Shown here in pieces: positions 11,046-21,808 of a stretch of 64,000 bases of DNA. The DNA comes from Rhynchopus sp. YZ270_cl-10 (lineage: Eukaryota; Euglenozoa; Diplonemea; Diplonemida; Diplonemidae): assembly GCA_964035575.1 (NCBI GenBank), contig OZ037859.1:1488001-1552000 (forward strand). The letters run 5' to 3'. The number at the start of each line of letters is the position of its first letter. Position 1 is the stretch's first letter. Made by a program: the position numbers and the translations under genes. The notes under the pieces were generated by a model. It saw only the letters and a list, made by a program, of their open reading frames with translations, was not told the DNA's origin and did no database searches.

Positions 11046-11943
11046 ATGGAAGCCTTTTTGGCTGACTTCGAGACACGCGATTGGTGGTCTCTGCGGGTGT
11101 CGAAGGAGGTGGCGGAAGCAATGGAAAGGGCGCCGGACGCCGTAAAGAGTGTGAGGTGCACACAAAACAGACATCTCTGAGGAAGCCGCGGTGTTGGCTG
11201 ACGCGAGAACTGACGAAGAAACCGACAAAGCAGCCGCATTGCAGGTGATTTTCACGCCGAAGCGCGAGAAGCCGCTGCCTCCGTTGGCCCCCCCGCAGGG
11301 TAACGAAGAAGACCGTTTGACGGTGGACTTCGGCCAACCGGGCAGGGGCACGAAGCGCAAGCGGGAGGACAGTGAGACCAGTGAGTCTCAGTCCACCGAG
11401 GATCCCGCCGGCGCTACCGCTCACACCGTGCAACCTGGCTCCCTGCTGTCTGGCGATGCGGGGGTCAACGAGCCTACTTCCTGGCTGAAAATGTCGCAGG
11501 TACAGCTCCTGCAGCTAGTCGGCAGGCTCCAGGAATTGTACGTGCCCCAGTCCCCGGAGGGGAAAGCGTGGGCTGAAGGTCTCCTGACTTTGGTGAAGCT
11601 GATCCTCGACGGTTCTGGTGCTGAAGTCCTGCTGGTGAAGCTGCATGAGTTGCTTGTCGGTCTCCGTTGTCGCTTTAGGTGGGGTGGCGTGGCGGCTGCG
11701 GCTTTCACGGACGAAATCAGGAAGGAGGACCTCGACCCAAAACAGAAGAAGGCTTTGAAGGCTGCGAAGAACGCAGAATCGCACCGCGTACCGGACCGTC
11801 CCAGATTCCAGCCTAGCAGGGGCCACAGGGGTGGCGCAGGATACGCTACCCCCCAGTTTCGCAACCAGACGTTTATCCCTCCCACGCGCGCTTTTTCCCA
11901 GGCGCCCCAGAGAGGGGGGGGGAAAAAGGGCCGGCGGGTCTGA
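11046..11943 (+). CDS. Retroelement gag-like region
   Basis: First internal part of the YR retroelement, directly after the left A block. It reads as a hydrophilic, Glu/Lys-rich protein region with a helical middle and a basic Arg/Gly-rich end, as expected of a nucleic-acid-binding gag-like product. No capsid motif is recognised; the call rests on position in the element. Confidence 0.5.
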
Positions 11944-12012
11944 CCGGAGAGGGAGGAGTGTGGACCACGGAGCGCAGAGGAAGAGAAGAAGATCCGGGCA
12001 GCTGTCAGCGCC

Positions 12013-13461
12013 GTGGGACAACAAAACGAGGCGGCTGCAAGGAGCGCCCAGAAACAGATAAAGAAAAAGCAAAAGATCCTAGCTGCGAATCTCGCTGTAG
12101 GACAACAAAAAGAGGCGATGATAACAATAGCCCACAAAAAGGAAAAAGACAACAAAAAGATCCTAGCTGCGAACAACGCTGTAGGACAACAAAAAGAGGC
12201 GATGCCAATAATAGCCCACACAAAGAAAATAGACAACAAAAAGATCCTAGCTGCGAATGTCGCTGTAGGACAACAAAAAGAGGCGATGCCAATAATAGCC
12301 CACAAGAAGAAGAAAAAAGACAACAAAAAGATTCTAGCTGCGAAAAACGCTGTAGGACAACAAAAAGAGACGAGAACACTGAAGGTCCACAAAAAGGAAA
12401 AGGACAAGAAAAAGAAAGGGAAAAAGAACAAGAAAAATACGGCAGCGTGCGCCGCTATAGTGAACAAGCAGACTGGAGTCTGCCCTCCGCCTTTTTTGAG
12501 GCCGCCGAGCACGGCTGTGTGGCGGAGGGGGGTGGAGTCGCAGGTCTTCGCAGAGAGGGACGGGAAGAAGGCGGGCCGGCTGCTCCGAGACTTGGTCCCC
12601 TGGCAGGAGGCACATACGTTTGCGGTCGGACACCATGCAGCGAAGGAGCGCGACAGGCTTTTGGCTCGCTTCGAGGAGTTCCGTTCGACAATGCCGGGAA
12701 CAACGACCGTGGAGGATTTGGTGATCCAGTGGGCGTGGCGGGCGCTCAAGACGGCTTCACCTGGGGTAGTGCGAAACTACATGGACCGACTGTGCCGAGC
12801 CATAGCAGACGACGAGGGGTGGGTGATCTCCCGGAAGGTCATCAGGGTCAAGAAGGCCCTCAGCCGCATGGGGGTGATGATCCGTCCGAAACAGGCGACG
12901 CCCCTGCATACCTCGGAGGTCATGGCGGCCCTGAAGCTCCTGCGGCAGAGCGGGCACAACACCGCTGCAGCCATGGTTGCCATCTGCTGGATGACGCGTG
13001 CCCGTATCAGCGACATACGGTACGTCGTGAAGGCCGACTGGAGGGAAGTCGACGGCCAGGGCGGCGCGGCACATCTGGTGGATGCAGAGGTGCACGCGAA
13101 GGAGAAGGCGCGTCTGCAGTGGCAGCCGGCCATCTTCCTGCCCAGGGGGCAGATTACGGCGGTGGCGGTGGAGTTTTGGCGTCAGGCGACCGAGGGGGGT
13201 TTGGTGTTCGGGGGGGATACACCCCGCTACGCCGTGCTGAAGCGCCAGATTCTGCGCGTGATGCCGAAGCTGGATGGCCAGTGGTGGACGCACTCCTTGC
13301 GCCGAGGGGCGGCACAGCAGATGGACCTGGCGGGCACCAGCCGACTCCACATCAAGGAGTCCCTCCGCCACCAGGACGAGAGGCAGACGCTGCGGTACCT
13401 GGACTCGACGAACGCCACGAGGAGGGGGAAGGAGAGGAGTTGGATGCGGAGGCTGCAGTAG
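12013..13461 (+). CDS. Retroelement tyrosine recombinase
   Basis: Second internal part. A Lys-rich N-terminal section is built of about four tandem copies of an 81-84-bp repeat (about 12,070-12,390). A DNA-integration domain follows with the family's Arg (TRARISDIR), His-x-x-Arg (HSLRRG) and terminal Tyr (LRYLDS) signatures. In this family the recombinase integrates a circular intermediate without making target-site duplications. It overlaps the reverse transcriptase frame, as is usual in YR retroelements. Confidence 0.8.
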   Translation: MGQQNEAAARSAQKQIKKKQKILAANLAVGQQKEAMITIAHKKEKDNKKILAANNAVGQQKEAMPIIAHTKKIDNKKILAANVAVGQQKEAMPIIAHKKKKKDNKKILAAKNAVGQQKETRTLKVHKKEKDKKKKGKKNKKNTAACAAIVNKQTGVCPPPFLRPPSTAVWRRGVESQVFAERDGKKAGRLLRDLVPWQEAHTFAVGHHAAKERDRLLARFEEFRSTMPGTTTVEDLVIQWAWRALKTASPGVVRNYMDRLCRAIADDEGWVISRKVIRVKKALSRMGVMIRPKQATPLHTSEVMAALKLLRQSGHNTAAAMVAICWMTRARISDIRYVVKADWREVDGQGGAAHLVDAEVHAKEKARLQWQPAIFLPRGQITAVAVEFWRQATEGGLVFGGDTPRYAVLKRQILRVMPKLDGQWWTHSLRRGAAQQMDLAGTSRLHIKESLRHQDERQTLRYLDSTNATRRGKERSWMRRLQ

Positions 13462-15152
13462 AGCGGCTGCTGTGTGGTGGTGGGTATCCGGACGTGTACG
13501 ACACCGAGGACTACGACGTGCTGACGGATACCGGATATGCGATCGAGGACAGAGGCGCGCCGCAGGGGTTGTTGCGTCCTCCTTCGCGCGAGCGGCTGGA
13601 CGATTTCCCGCATGGTACGTTGTGTCTGCAGAGCGTCCGCAGGTTGGCCGGCAGCCGTAAGAGAGGGGATTTTCTAAAGTGGTGCACCGACTCTGCGACT
13701 TTCGCCGAGGCTCTTACCTCGAGGGTACCGCTCCCGGGGCCCCGCAGTGACGTCAAGCCGAGTTTTGTTGCGAAGTGCTGTGCGGCAGGGGTGATGACAC
13801 CGGTCAGGGAGTGCGATAGAAAGAGGGGCGTAGTTGCTATTTTCGACGTGCCTAAGGCTGACCCGCTGGTGAGGCGCCTTGTTGTGGATGGTAGGCCGGT
13901 GAACACCCGACTGCCGAAGCCTCCAAAGCTGTCTCTTCCGTCACCTTTTTCTTTGGCGCGCTCCATGGACTCGCACAAGGCAGGCTGGGCTACCGTCATT
14001 GATCTCCGTGGATACTTCCACCAGTTCCCCCTTTCTCCGGACGTGGCTGCGTTCTTTTGCGTGAGGGTAGGACACACTTGGTACCGGTGGTGCAGGCTGC
14101 CAATGGGCTTCAGCTACGCCCCGTGGATTGCGCAGAACACGTCGGAGGTGTTTCTGGGGGAGCTGTTGGCCTCTGGGTCTGCGGTGTACTTGGACGATAT
14201 GATTGTGATCGGTGCGTCGGAGATCGAGGTTCGCGCGCGCGCTGCTTACGTGCGAGACAGGATTGCGTACTGCAAGGGTGAGATCAACGAAGCTAAGAGC
14301 ATGCAGGCTCCCGCGCAGCGTGTGTCGTACATCGGTCTGGAGTGGGACGTTCCGTGTGCTGCGTTTCGTTTTCCGGAGGCATGGAAGCAGAAGGCGCTCT
14401 CCAGCTTAACGGCGTCTTGCGATAGGGAGGAGGCGACGTTGCTGGCGTGGTGGGCGAGGTTTGGTGTCCTCTTCCGGGTTACGTACGTTGCGCAGCTTAA
14501 ACTATGTCATTTCTGCGACTCGATACAATTCATCCGCAGGTGGGCGAAGCGTATTGCAGACCATGTGTGCGGATGGAATGCGGTGGTGCGTCTTCCGGAG
14601 GGGGTCAGACGCGATGTGAGGGGCCTCGTACAGGCTCACCTCGCCCCGAACAGATGGCTGCACGCGCCTCCACCGCCGTTGTCCGTTTTTGCCGGGACCG
14701 TGTGGTCAGACGCTTCGACGACGGGCTGGGGTTTTGTGTCGTCTACAGTGGGAGATCCTTTGTCGCAGGCGGAATGGGGTACATGGGAGCGAGAGTACCT
14801 GTCGGGAGACATGTTCCACCTTGAGCTGTGGGCGGCAGAGAAGGCGTTGCGGTATGCTGGCCGGAGCGGGTGGCCGTCCGTGCTCCTGTGGGTCGATAAC
14901 GATGCGGTGCGACTCGTCCTGCAAAAGGGACACACCAAGACTCGTCTGGGCAACGACATCCTGCGCAGAATCTTCTCCGGACTGCAGGCGGCGAAGATGA
15001 CGTTGCACGTGGAGTGGATCTCGACAGAGGTGATACCGGCGGACTCTTGGTCGAGGAAGAGATCCTCGGGGTCCGCACGCATACCGCGGTGTGCAGAGAA
15101 CGTGACTTTCTGTGTCGGGGGGGTGCGCAGCGCCGACGCGAAGGGTCTCTAG
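13462..15152 (+). CDS. Retroelement reverse transcriptase and RNase H
   Basis: Third internal part. The reverse transcriptase core includes the YLDD-type active site near 14,190 and upstream RT blocks. The RNase H domain carries SDAST and WVDND signatures near 14,710 and 14,890. The DIRS-group layout, with RNase H straight after RT, fits. The surrounding open frame extends upstream across the recombinase in a different frame; I take only the conserved part as the product region. Confidence 0.8.
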
Positions 15153-15611
15153 CTCCTCCCCGCACGTACATTTCGCACTAACGGTGCCAATTGATAACTG
15201 ATTCCTCCCTCACTCTCCCTTTGTTGTTATTGTTTTTTATTTTGATTTCTTTTGACCACTAGGAGTACGATCATAAACCCCACATATAGCAGCACTGTAA
15301 GGCACTGGAAGTGCGTTATGTGGGGTTTGAGAGTACTTTAAACAAAAAAGGTGGGCGTCGGGCTGCTATTTCTTTTTACCTCCTGCTTTGGCAGGGTAGG
15401 AACCGGGGAGGGCTGGGAAAAACAAAATACCACCATTTTCAGCAGAAAAAATTCATTTTTCGCTTTTTCCGTTTTCCCCACTCTAGCTCCTCCCCGCACG
15501 TACATTTCGCACTAACGGTGCCAATTGATAACTGATTCCTCCCTCACTCTCCCTTTGTTGTTATTGTTTTTTATTTTGATTTCTTTTGACCACTAGGAGT
15601 ACGATCATAAA

Positions 15612-15652
15612 CCCCACACCACACCACACCACACCACACCACACCACACCAC
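15612..15652 (+). repeat. CCACA microsatellite, second block
   Basis: Eight or so copies of CCACA between the right end of the full retroelement and the short relative. Confidence 0.9.
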
Positions 15653-16086
15653 ATATAGCAGCACTGTAAGGCACTGGAAGTGCGTTATGTGGGGTTTGAG
15701 AGTACTTTAAACAAAAAAGGTGGGCGTCGGGCTGCTATTTCTTTTTACCTCCTGCTTTGGCAGGGTAGGAACCGGGGAGGGCTGGGAAAAACAAAATACC
15801 ACCATTTTCAGCAGAAAAAATTCATTTTTCGCTTTTTCCGTTTTCCCCACTCTAGCTCCTCCCCGCACGATGGAAGCCTTTTTGGCTGACTTCGAGACAC
15901 GCGATTGGTGGTCTCTGCGGGTGTCGAAGGAGGTGGCGGAAGCAATGGAACACTCTAGCTCCTCCCCGCACGTACATTTCGCACTAACGGTGCCAATTGA
16001 TAACTGATTCCTCCCTCACTCTCCCTTTGTTGTTATTGTTTTTTATTTTGATTTCTTTTGACCACTAGGAGTACGATCATAAACCC
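15653..16086 (+). mobile_element. Short internally deleted relative of the YR retroelement
   Basis: About 435 bp: an A block (15,653-15,868), the first 80 or so bases of the gag-like region, then a B block (about 15,951-16,086). All parts match the full element next door nearly perfectly. It has no coding capacity and would depend on a full copy, so it is a non-autonomous relative. Confidence 0.8.
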
Positions 16087-16184
16087 CACACCACACCACA
16101 CCACACCACACCACACCACACCACACCACACCACACCACACCACACCACACCACACCACACCACACCACACCACACCACACCAC
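16085..16184 (+). repeat. CCACA microsatellite, third block
   Basis: About 20 copies of the 5-bp unit closing the retroelement cluster. A short further stretch (16,842-16,867) lies just before the next gene. Confidence 0.9.
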
Positions 16185-16882
16185 GTCCTGGGCTGGACGG
16201 TAAATTGCATCCGGGGGTATATGGCGCCTCCAGAAGCCCTATGAAGAACCCTGAGGGTTAAACGTCACCCCCCTTTTTACCCCTTTTGTTTTGTGACGGT
16301 CAGTCCAGTGGGCAACCTGCATTGCACCTCGCAGGCCCCATTGCCACACCCTGGGTGGTGAAGTGTGCCGACTGTACAACTGCCCAAAGTCAGGCCAAGC
16401 TCATTGCACTGAGGGAGCTTGCCACATCCTCGGGTGAGGTGTGCTGCCTGGAAAGACATTCAACTTTTATTTAGCCATAGTACCTTTTTTCCGCAGAGAC
16501 TGTTCAAAATGGTCACAGGCGCCGCAGCTACACCACTAGTTGGTGTTTCATGGTAAGTGCGTCATACCGCCATGTATCACAGGGCAGGTGCCCGCGAAGA
16601 TGAAAACCCCACAGGGTGAAGATCAAATCCTGATGTTGAATGACGGTTGGAGAAATTGATTTTGTATACCCCCCGCTCCAATCGTCCGCGAAGAACCCTC
16701 CCCCTTTTTATTTTATTTTATTCGTAAGGAGTCACCTAAACCGTATCAATAAGCCGTAGCCTCTCCCTCAATATGGCTGGTAGAAGTGACAAGTGGGCCA
16801 TACTCCGTTCAGGCGTTACCCACTCTAAACCCGTTATCAAACACCACACCACACCACACCACCACACACATTCGGACAGGAA
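16185..16882. other. Spacer with a possible coding fragment
   Basis: About 700 bp before the phosphatase gene. Bases 16,289-16,474 hold a GC-rich frame of about 60 residues with Cys pairs (KCADCTTAQ) that looks more coding-like than its surroundings but has no start or partner exon I can defend. A pyrimidine-rich TTCCGCAG at about 16,489-16,496 and a GTAAGTG at about 16,552 look like splice sites but do not give a frame-compatible exon for the next gene. CACCACACAC...GGACAG ends at 16,879, three bases before the ATG. Confidence 0.35.
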
Positions 16883-19800
16883 ATGAAAGGACGCGTTGTC
16901 AAGTACGAATGCGGACAATGGCACATCCAGTTTGAAAATGGCTGCACCATCGAAGTGGATAGGTGCACGGGGGAGTTGCGAAAGTTAGGGAGCCCCGAAG
17001 ACAAGGATGCCGAGAGCACTTCCTCGTGGGCAGCAAAGCCCATTATACAGACGATCGACTTCCGCATGCTGGCCGGGTACACTGTGATCGGGAGTGAAGG
17101 GATGATGCTGCTCATCACGAAGGAGGAGGCCAACGGACGCTACCCAGGGTGGCCCGCACACCAAGTCAATACAGTGGTGTCGAGTCAGTGGCTGCGCATC
17201 CAGCTGGTCGACCCTATGACGTTGGTGCTGACAGCAGAGAACCTGTCACAGCACCTCGCATCCTCCACCCCTGCTGCCAAGATGGAGGCCAGCGACGACG
17301 ACGACATATCCTCAGAAGACCTGCCGCGTGCGTTGGGAAGCATCAACGACATGACTGAGAGGAAATGTGAGAAGAACGAGAGAAGCCCACGCCCAGAGGA
17401 TGCAAAGGCAAAGCGCAGACGGAAGCGTACGGCCCGTGAACGCCGCCCACACATCAAAGCCAACCTTGCAGCAGTGGCGCTTCTTGCGCGCTTTGAAATC
17501 GACGGAACTTTCTTCTGGAGCGAAACATGCGACCCCACCAGCCACTTCATGGGAAGCCCTCCCTGTGCCAGCGACGGTGTTGTCGGTGGCAGCGATGAGG
17601 CAGCCCTGAAGGAACCGGTGACGAAGAAGCGACTGTGCCAGGAGGAGATGTGGTCTGTGTGCAACATGGAGTTTGTCTGGAACGAAAGCCTCGCCGAGCC
17701 CTTTGCACTTCTCGGGATCCGCAGTTACTGCCCGGTGCTGCTGAGGGGGATGTGCGTGACGTCATCCTTCACCGACACTTCGGGGGCAGTCGTGAACCAA
17801 ACGATGGTCACCCGTATGCGGAACCTGAACCCTGGAAGCAGATATGATGCACGTGGCCTGCACCACACCCAGGCAGGTGTCGGGAACGAGTACGAGTCAG
17901 AAGTGATTCTGTACCAGTCAAGTGCTACGTCAGTATCGTGGACGAGCATCGCATGCTCCCGTGGCACAGTTCCCGTGCGGTGGTCCCAAAAGTTGAAGAA
18001 GGCCGCAGTGAGCGCCTCTCTCGCAATGGACCCCCAGCCCTACCGTGGGGTGCCACAGTACTGGAACGGCATTTGGGAGCGCTACGGGACGTCGAAATTT
18101 CTTTGTGTGAACCTTCTCCGCTCGAACGCGACACCAACAGGCGCCAGCGCTGCCCCCGCATCCCAGTCACCCCAGGGCAGCTGGCAATGGAACAACATGG
18201 CAAAGGGAGGGTCGGGGCCTGTGTCCCCCACAACAGGACTGCCTTTGTTCTTGGAGGACGGGGATGTGGCCGAGGGTGTTTTGTCGCAGGGCAGACTCGC
18301 ACCCGCAACGAGCTTCTCTCATGGCGTGCGGGGGGAGATGGACACTGCGCAGGAGAGTCTCGAGGTGATCTCCGAGGCACACACCTCGGCTGTCCTGGAC
18401 TCGCTCCTGGGGGAGAACGACAAGGAGGCTGTGTTCCTCTTGACGGAGGCTCTTGCACGAGGGACTGTTGCGGCGAGGTCATGGCGCGAGCTGGACAACG
18501 CAGTGCAGAGCACTGCAGCGCTTGAGCAGGAGCGGAGGGTGAAGGGCACAGCGCCTTACAGATCCAGCCCTGGGCTCACGCCTCCCAACTTCCCAATGCC
18601 AATGGACGTTGGGGAACGGGACAAGCTTCTTGGTGTGGACGACGACGCAGGCATCGGCGGGAATGTGTTTGACGAAGAAGACTCAGACGAGGAGCAGGCT
18701 GAGGCAGCTGTCCCGACTGCGCTCGTGGACAGTGCCGCTGCGCAGGAGTCCGAGCGGGTGAGGGCGCTCAACGAAGGTGGCGTCATGTACAAGGGGGAGC
18801 CTCTGCTCTCTTACGTCTTCGAGAGCAGCTTGCATGCACTGGACCGCAAGTTAGAGAGGCAGAATTGGGAGAAGAAGGGCGTCGCACCGACCCCCCAAAG
18901 CGACAGGATGAAGCACTGCGCACCGACCACAAGCGAAGAGGCCGACTTTGACCAGGAGGACCCAAACCGCCTTCTCCGACAGCCACAGAACCACAACACT
19001 CATATTCGTCACCTCGATTGGCACGGCAATGTCAAGAAAGTGGGTGACAAAAAGACAGCAGAGTACTTGTGGAAGGTGTTGCACCCTTATGTCAAGGAGT
19101 TTGGCTACTCCACGGGCGAGATGACGCCGGGCGACGATCCGGAGACGTTCACCATCCGCAAGACTCGCATCCAAACCGGTGTGTACAGGTTCAACTGTGC
19201 GGATTCCCTGGACAGGACTAACCTTGCGTTGTTCTACCTTTGTGTGCAGGTTCTGAATGAGGGGATGCGGCTGATGCTGAAGGAGGGGCCTGAGGAGGAC
19301 GACTGGGGGATGATGATGATGGACCACGACAGAGCACTATCCCAAATGCACAAGACCATGGTGGAGAACCTGGCCTCGTCGTTCGTTGCCAACGGGGATG
19401 TGTGTGCCAGCATATACTGCAACTCTCAGGCCATGCACAGCGGACGTCTCCGCAGCCTTGCTGCAGAAGAAAAGCAGAAGCGGAAGAAGACCAACATCGA
19501 GATCACAATCCAAAGACGCTACCAGAACCAGTTCTCCGACCACAAGCGCACCCGATGCCTTTACTCCTTTCTGGGCAGGGAGACGTACCAGGACACTGCG
19601 TCGTACAGGAAACTGAAGGCCACCGAAGTCTCCCGTGCCGTGGTTATCACAAAGGAAAAGCCAATCGGGTACGTCCAAGGCCTCTCTGCAGCGGACGGTC
19701 TTGTGACCTGCGTCCTTGGGCAGACGGAGGAGGAGATTGCCGAGGAAGCTCTGATTGCTGAGTTGGAAGTCGTCGCAGACGGCAGAGACAACACTGCAGA

Positions 19801-20421
19801 GACGCAGACGGACACTGTGCCCTCCCTGCCTGTCGTGCTTCTTCTCTTCGCGACGGTCGCGCAAGCAGAGCAGTGCGTGTACCAGGACAGCCAGAACAGG
19901 TATACCATATCACCTGCGTCGCCCCACCTCAACACATACAGGATGCTTGTCAACTCCGCGAGGTACGTCAAGTATCAAGAAGAGTTGCTGCAGCATATTG
20001 AGCAAGGCACAACAAAGGCCAGGTATGTCAAAAAATCCACAAAAACAAACCAAAAACACGGAAGTAAAATTGATGGCAATAACCAATGACAAATACACAG
20101 AGCTGCTTTGAATCTTGTGAAGGCTATCAACCGCGGCGATTTGGCGACAACAGCGAAAGAAAAGTACCAGGCCGTCGGAAACAAACTGAAGGGCTTTGGC
20201 GCGGCGATGCGGAAAATGGCAACAAAGGTATTCACCGCAACACACACACACCCCTCCATATTCTGGCCATATTCTGTGCAAGAATTACCCCTATTAGTTA
20301 TCAACACACACACCTCTCCTTCACCCCCTTTCATCCTTTCTCCTCACAGGATGCTAGCGAGAGCACTACTCCCAGAGGTTCTCCCACACCTCGCAGCCGC
20401 GGTCATACTCCAAGGAAGTGA
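16883..20421 (+). CDS. SAC9-like phosphoinositide phosphatase
   Basis: Exons 16883-20022, 20101-20227 and 20350-20421 give 1,112 aa. SAC domains remove phosphates from phosphoinositides on the cytosolic face of membranes. The catalytic CX5R motif reads FNCADSLDRTN (about residue 771), the form I recall from plant SAC9. Upstream signatures also match that group: FVWNESLAEPF, NPGSRYDARGL, NEYESEVIL, SRGTVPVRWSQ and DPQPYRGVPQYW (about residues 260-395). Between about residues 405 and 690 a long acidic, probably disordered insertion splits the SAC domain. Residues 135-190 are also acidic then basic (KAKRRRKRTARERR, a possible nuclear signal). The C-terminus is Ser/Pro/Arg-rich (TPRGSPTPRSRGHTPRK). 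Introns are 78 nt (20023-20100, GTATGT) and 122 nt (20228-20349, GTATTC). Substrate specificity cannot be read from sequence. Confidence 0.88.
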
Positions 20422-21808
20422 ATGTAAGACCACCCCCGTGTGTTAAGGGCTGTGCAAATGCGACAAGGCTACCCTTGCGAGGTAGGCCTTCTGGTTCAGA
20501 TTGATGCAGATTCTCAAGTGTATTATAGTTCTACAAATTTACAAAAAAAAAAAAGAAAAAAAGCAAGAAAAAAGTGTCAGACCAGAGTTTACTCTTTGCT
20601 CTGTGCTCTCAGGGTCGATGTGTGCTGTCTGTGATATTTGTGTGTTATTTGAGCCTGTCAGACGATTGTCCAAATGATGAAGAAAAAAATACAAACAAAA
20701 GAAAGAACCGCGTGGTTCGTTTATTATTATTATTTTTTGAAGAATTTTAGGTGAAAAAACACGTGGCGTTTAGGTTTATCTATGTACCATGTCCCTACTC
20801 GTGTGAAGCAGAGACAGCAGTGTCTCAAAGGTTTGCGAACAGAGAAAACCCTCTCCCCCCTGTCCCCAAACAACGCGCTGTTTTTTGTGTGGTCAAAGAT
20901 CGTTTGTGCGCAGGTGGCAGAATTGTATCACCCTTTTCGTGACGAAACATCTCACAGTTTTCAGCCCCTTATTTTTTCTCCCAATTTGCCATTTTTTTCA
21001 ACCACATTTTTTGTATTAGTCCAAAGGGAGGTGTTCATCTCTCTAAGTTCTCTGTTCATTTTCCTGTTTCTGTTGAAAACTTTTGTAGTGTACATTCCAC
21101 TCATCGCCCACGCGTTTTTTTTCTTTTTTTGTGGTATTGCATTTTCATCTTTTCAAGCTTTGAAGAAATATTTTAATTTACCGTAAGCCTCAGGCTGTTT
21201 TGTCCGACCGATTCACGCGAAGGGGTCCCCTTAAGGGGGGGACCACGTAACGTAACCCGGGTCCCTTGCACCAAGCTTCAATGAAACACGAGGCTTCTCG
21301 AAATTGCCAACTTTTCTTTTGATGTTGGAGAGACAAGCTGACCAAAGCACGCGATGCTTAGACTCATCTTACATTTCTCTTTTGATGGTGAGCGGCACGA
21401 CTGAGGTTCATCTCATAAGCTTTTCTTTGATTACCGAGGTTTTCAAAAATATGTTTCGGGGTTTTCCTAAATGTCTTTTCTCCTACCACCTGCTCTGGGG
21501 TGTGTGTTTCTGTAAAGCTTCCTAGCCTTTTAGGTGACATTTCTATCTTTTTGAAAATGGATTTTTGGCCACAAAAAGAAAAGAGAACAGTACTGGCCGC
21601 TGCCGACGCACGGCGGGGATTACGTAGCTCTGTTATAGCAAATAGCAGCGTCCGCTAGGCGACTGATACAATTCAAAACAAAAATCACCACTTTTTGCCC
21701 CCTTCTTGACATCCCCCCTCTTTTTTTACACACACGTACCTGTATGGCTCCACCGCTTTTTTTCTCCCACCCCCACACCACGTCATCGTACAGCTAAAAT
21801 CAAATGTG
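20422..21808. other. AT-rich intergenic region with a GC hairpin
   Basis: About 1.4 kb of A/T runs without a convincing gene. GGTCCCCTTAAGGGGGGGACC (about 21,224-21,244) is a near-perfect inverted repeat within a GC-rich island. A C-rich leader ending in CGTACAG (21,793) lies 15 bases before the next ATG. Confidence 0.6.

Larger units (their letters stand above)
10829..15616 (+). mobile_element. Tyrosine-recombinase retroelement with split direct repeats (VIPER/Ngaro-like)
   Basis: About 4.8 kb. A block of about 215 bp (A) opens the element at 10,829-11,045 and recurs at 15,283-15,500. A block of about 135 bp (B) lies at 15,150-15,282 and again at 15,484-15,616. The order A - genes - B - A - B is the split direct repeat layout of Ngaro and VIPER/TATE YR retroelements. 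Internal parts in order are a gag-like region, a tyrosine recombinase, and reverse transcriptase with RNase H. Recombinase before reverse transcriptase is the VIPER arrangement, not that of classic DIRS or Ngaro. The two A blocks read identical and the element looks largely whole, so insertion is probably recent. It lies inside a CCACA microsatellite. Confidence 0.85.

Noticed and set aside
16286-16474. 60-residue frame with Cys pairs before the phosphatase gene
   Set aside because: Looks somewhat coding but has no ATG, and no splice partner keeps the frame; kept only as a note.
16497-16551. Candidate 5' exon of the SAC9-like gene between TTCCGCAG and GTAAGTG
   Set aside because: Joining it to the exon at 16,880 gives an immediate stop, so at best it is non-coding leader.
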